A stretch of DNA of 5,264 nucleotides, from contig JAUXBO010000195.1 in the NCBI GenBank assembly GCA_030619345.1, positions 1 to 5,264 of the forward strand, given 5' to 3'. A program made the translations under genes and the position numbers. This document shows positions 5,215-5,264 of this stretch, piece by piece. The stretch's first letter is position 1. Every line of letters begins with the position of its first letter. The notes beneath the pieces were generated by a model, which did no database searches, was not told where the DNA came from, and saw nothing but the letters and a program-made list of their open reading frames with translations. This stretch comes from Candidatus Zixiibacteriota bacterium. Lineage in GTDB: Bacteria > Zixibacteria > MSB-5A5 > GN15 > FEB-12.

Positions 5215-5264
5215 ATGCGTAAGATAAATCTAATTGTCATTGTTCTCGGATTAGGGTGGGCTGT
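5215..5264 (+). CDS. Start of a divergent gene with signal-peptide-like N-terminus (partial)
   Basis: An open frame begins at ATG 5215 and runs off the window after 16 codons. The peptide reads MRKINLIVIVLGLGWA: two positive residues, then a run of hydrophobic residues, as in the n- and h-regions of a secretory signal or a membrane anchor. The cleavage site and mature protein lie outside the window, so the function is unknown. A weak CAGG Shine-Dalgarno lies six bases upstream. An in-frame ATG at 5155 would add 20 less typical residues and has no evident Shine-Dalgarno, so the later start is preferred. The gene is transcribed away from the operon and need not be related to it. Confidence 0.5.
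   Translation, partial: MRKINLIVIVLGLGWA

Overview
The window holds one compact five-gene operon on the minus strand. It lies between a recognisable sigma70-type promoter near the right edge and a strong rho-independent terminator near the left edge. In transcription order the genes are: an SDR-type L-threonine 3-dehydrogenase (4953-3952), a holo-ACP synthase (3955-3566), an AcsA-like acyl/acetyl-CoA synthetase (3569-1866), a small stand-alone carrier protein (1828-1583) and a glycine C-acetyltransferase / 2-amino-3-ketobutyrate CoA ligase, Kbl (1477-230). The first three genes are joined by two 4-base ATGA stop/start overlaps. The last two have their own Shine-Dalgarno sequences after gaps of 37 and 105 bases.

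The outer genes are the two steps of threonine breakdown: threonine to 2-amino-3-oxobutyrate (Tdh, NAD+), then to glycine plus an acetyl thioester (Kbl). The three inner genes are a complete acyl-carrier module: the carrier, the enzyme that adds its phosphopantetheine arm, and an adenylate-forming ligase that could charge or discharge acyl groups. The whole set resembles the layout of bacterial ceramide/sphingolipid loci, where an alpha-oxoamine synthase, an ACP, an acyl ligase and an SDR sit together. Here, however, the synthase and the SDR carry threonine-pathway signatures. The main question is whether Kbl in this organism uses, or produces, acetyl-S-carrier protein instead of acetyl-CoA. 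That is inference; the gene calls themselves are firm.

From right to left: 5215-5264 is the start of a divergent plus-strand gene with a signal-peptide-like N-terminus. Bases 4954-5214 are a divergent regulatory region with the operon promoter and a perfect 17-bp palindrome in the leader. The operon follows, and its terminator is at 165-198. Bases 1-164 contain no supported gene but hold a two-tier palindromic element (31-84) that looks like a dispersed repeat, and a smaller inverted repeat.

The organism cannot be named from this sequence. Base composition is moderate, gene organisation and Shine-Dalgarno use are bacterial, and pairing an epimerase-family Tdh with Kbl differs from the zinc-dependent Tdh/Kbl pair of E. 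coli. The palindromic element is reminiscent of interspersed repeats in uncultured bacterial lineages, but that is only an impression from memory.
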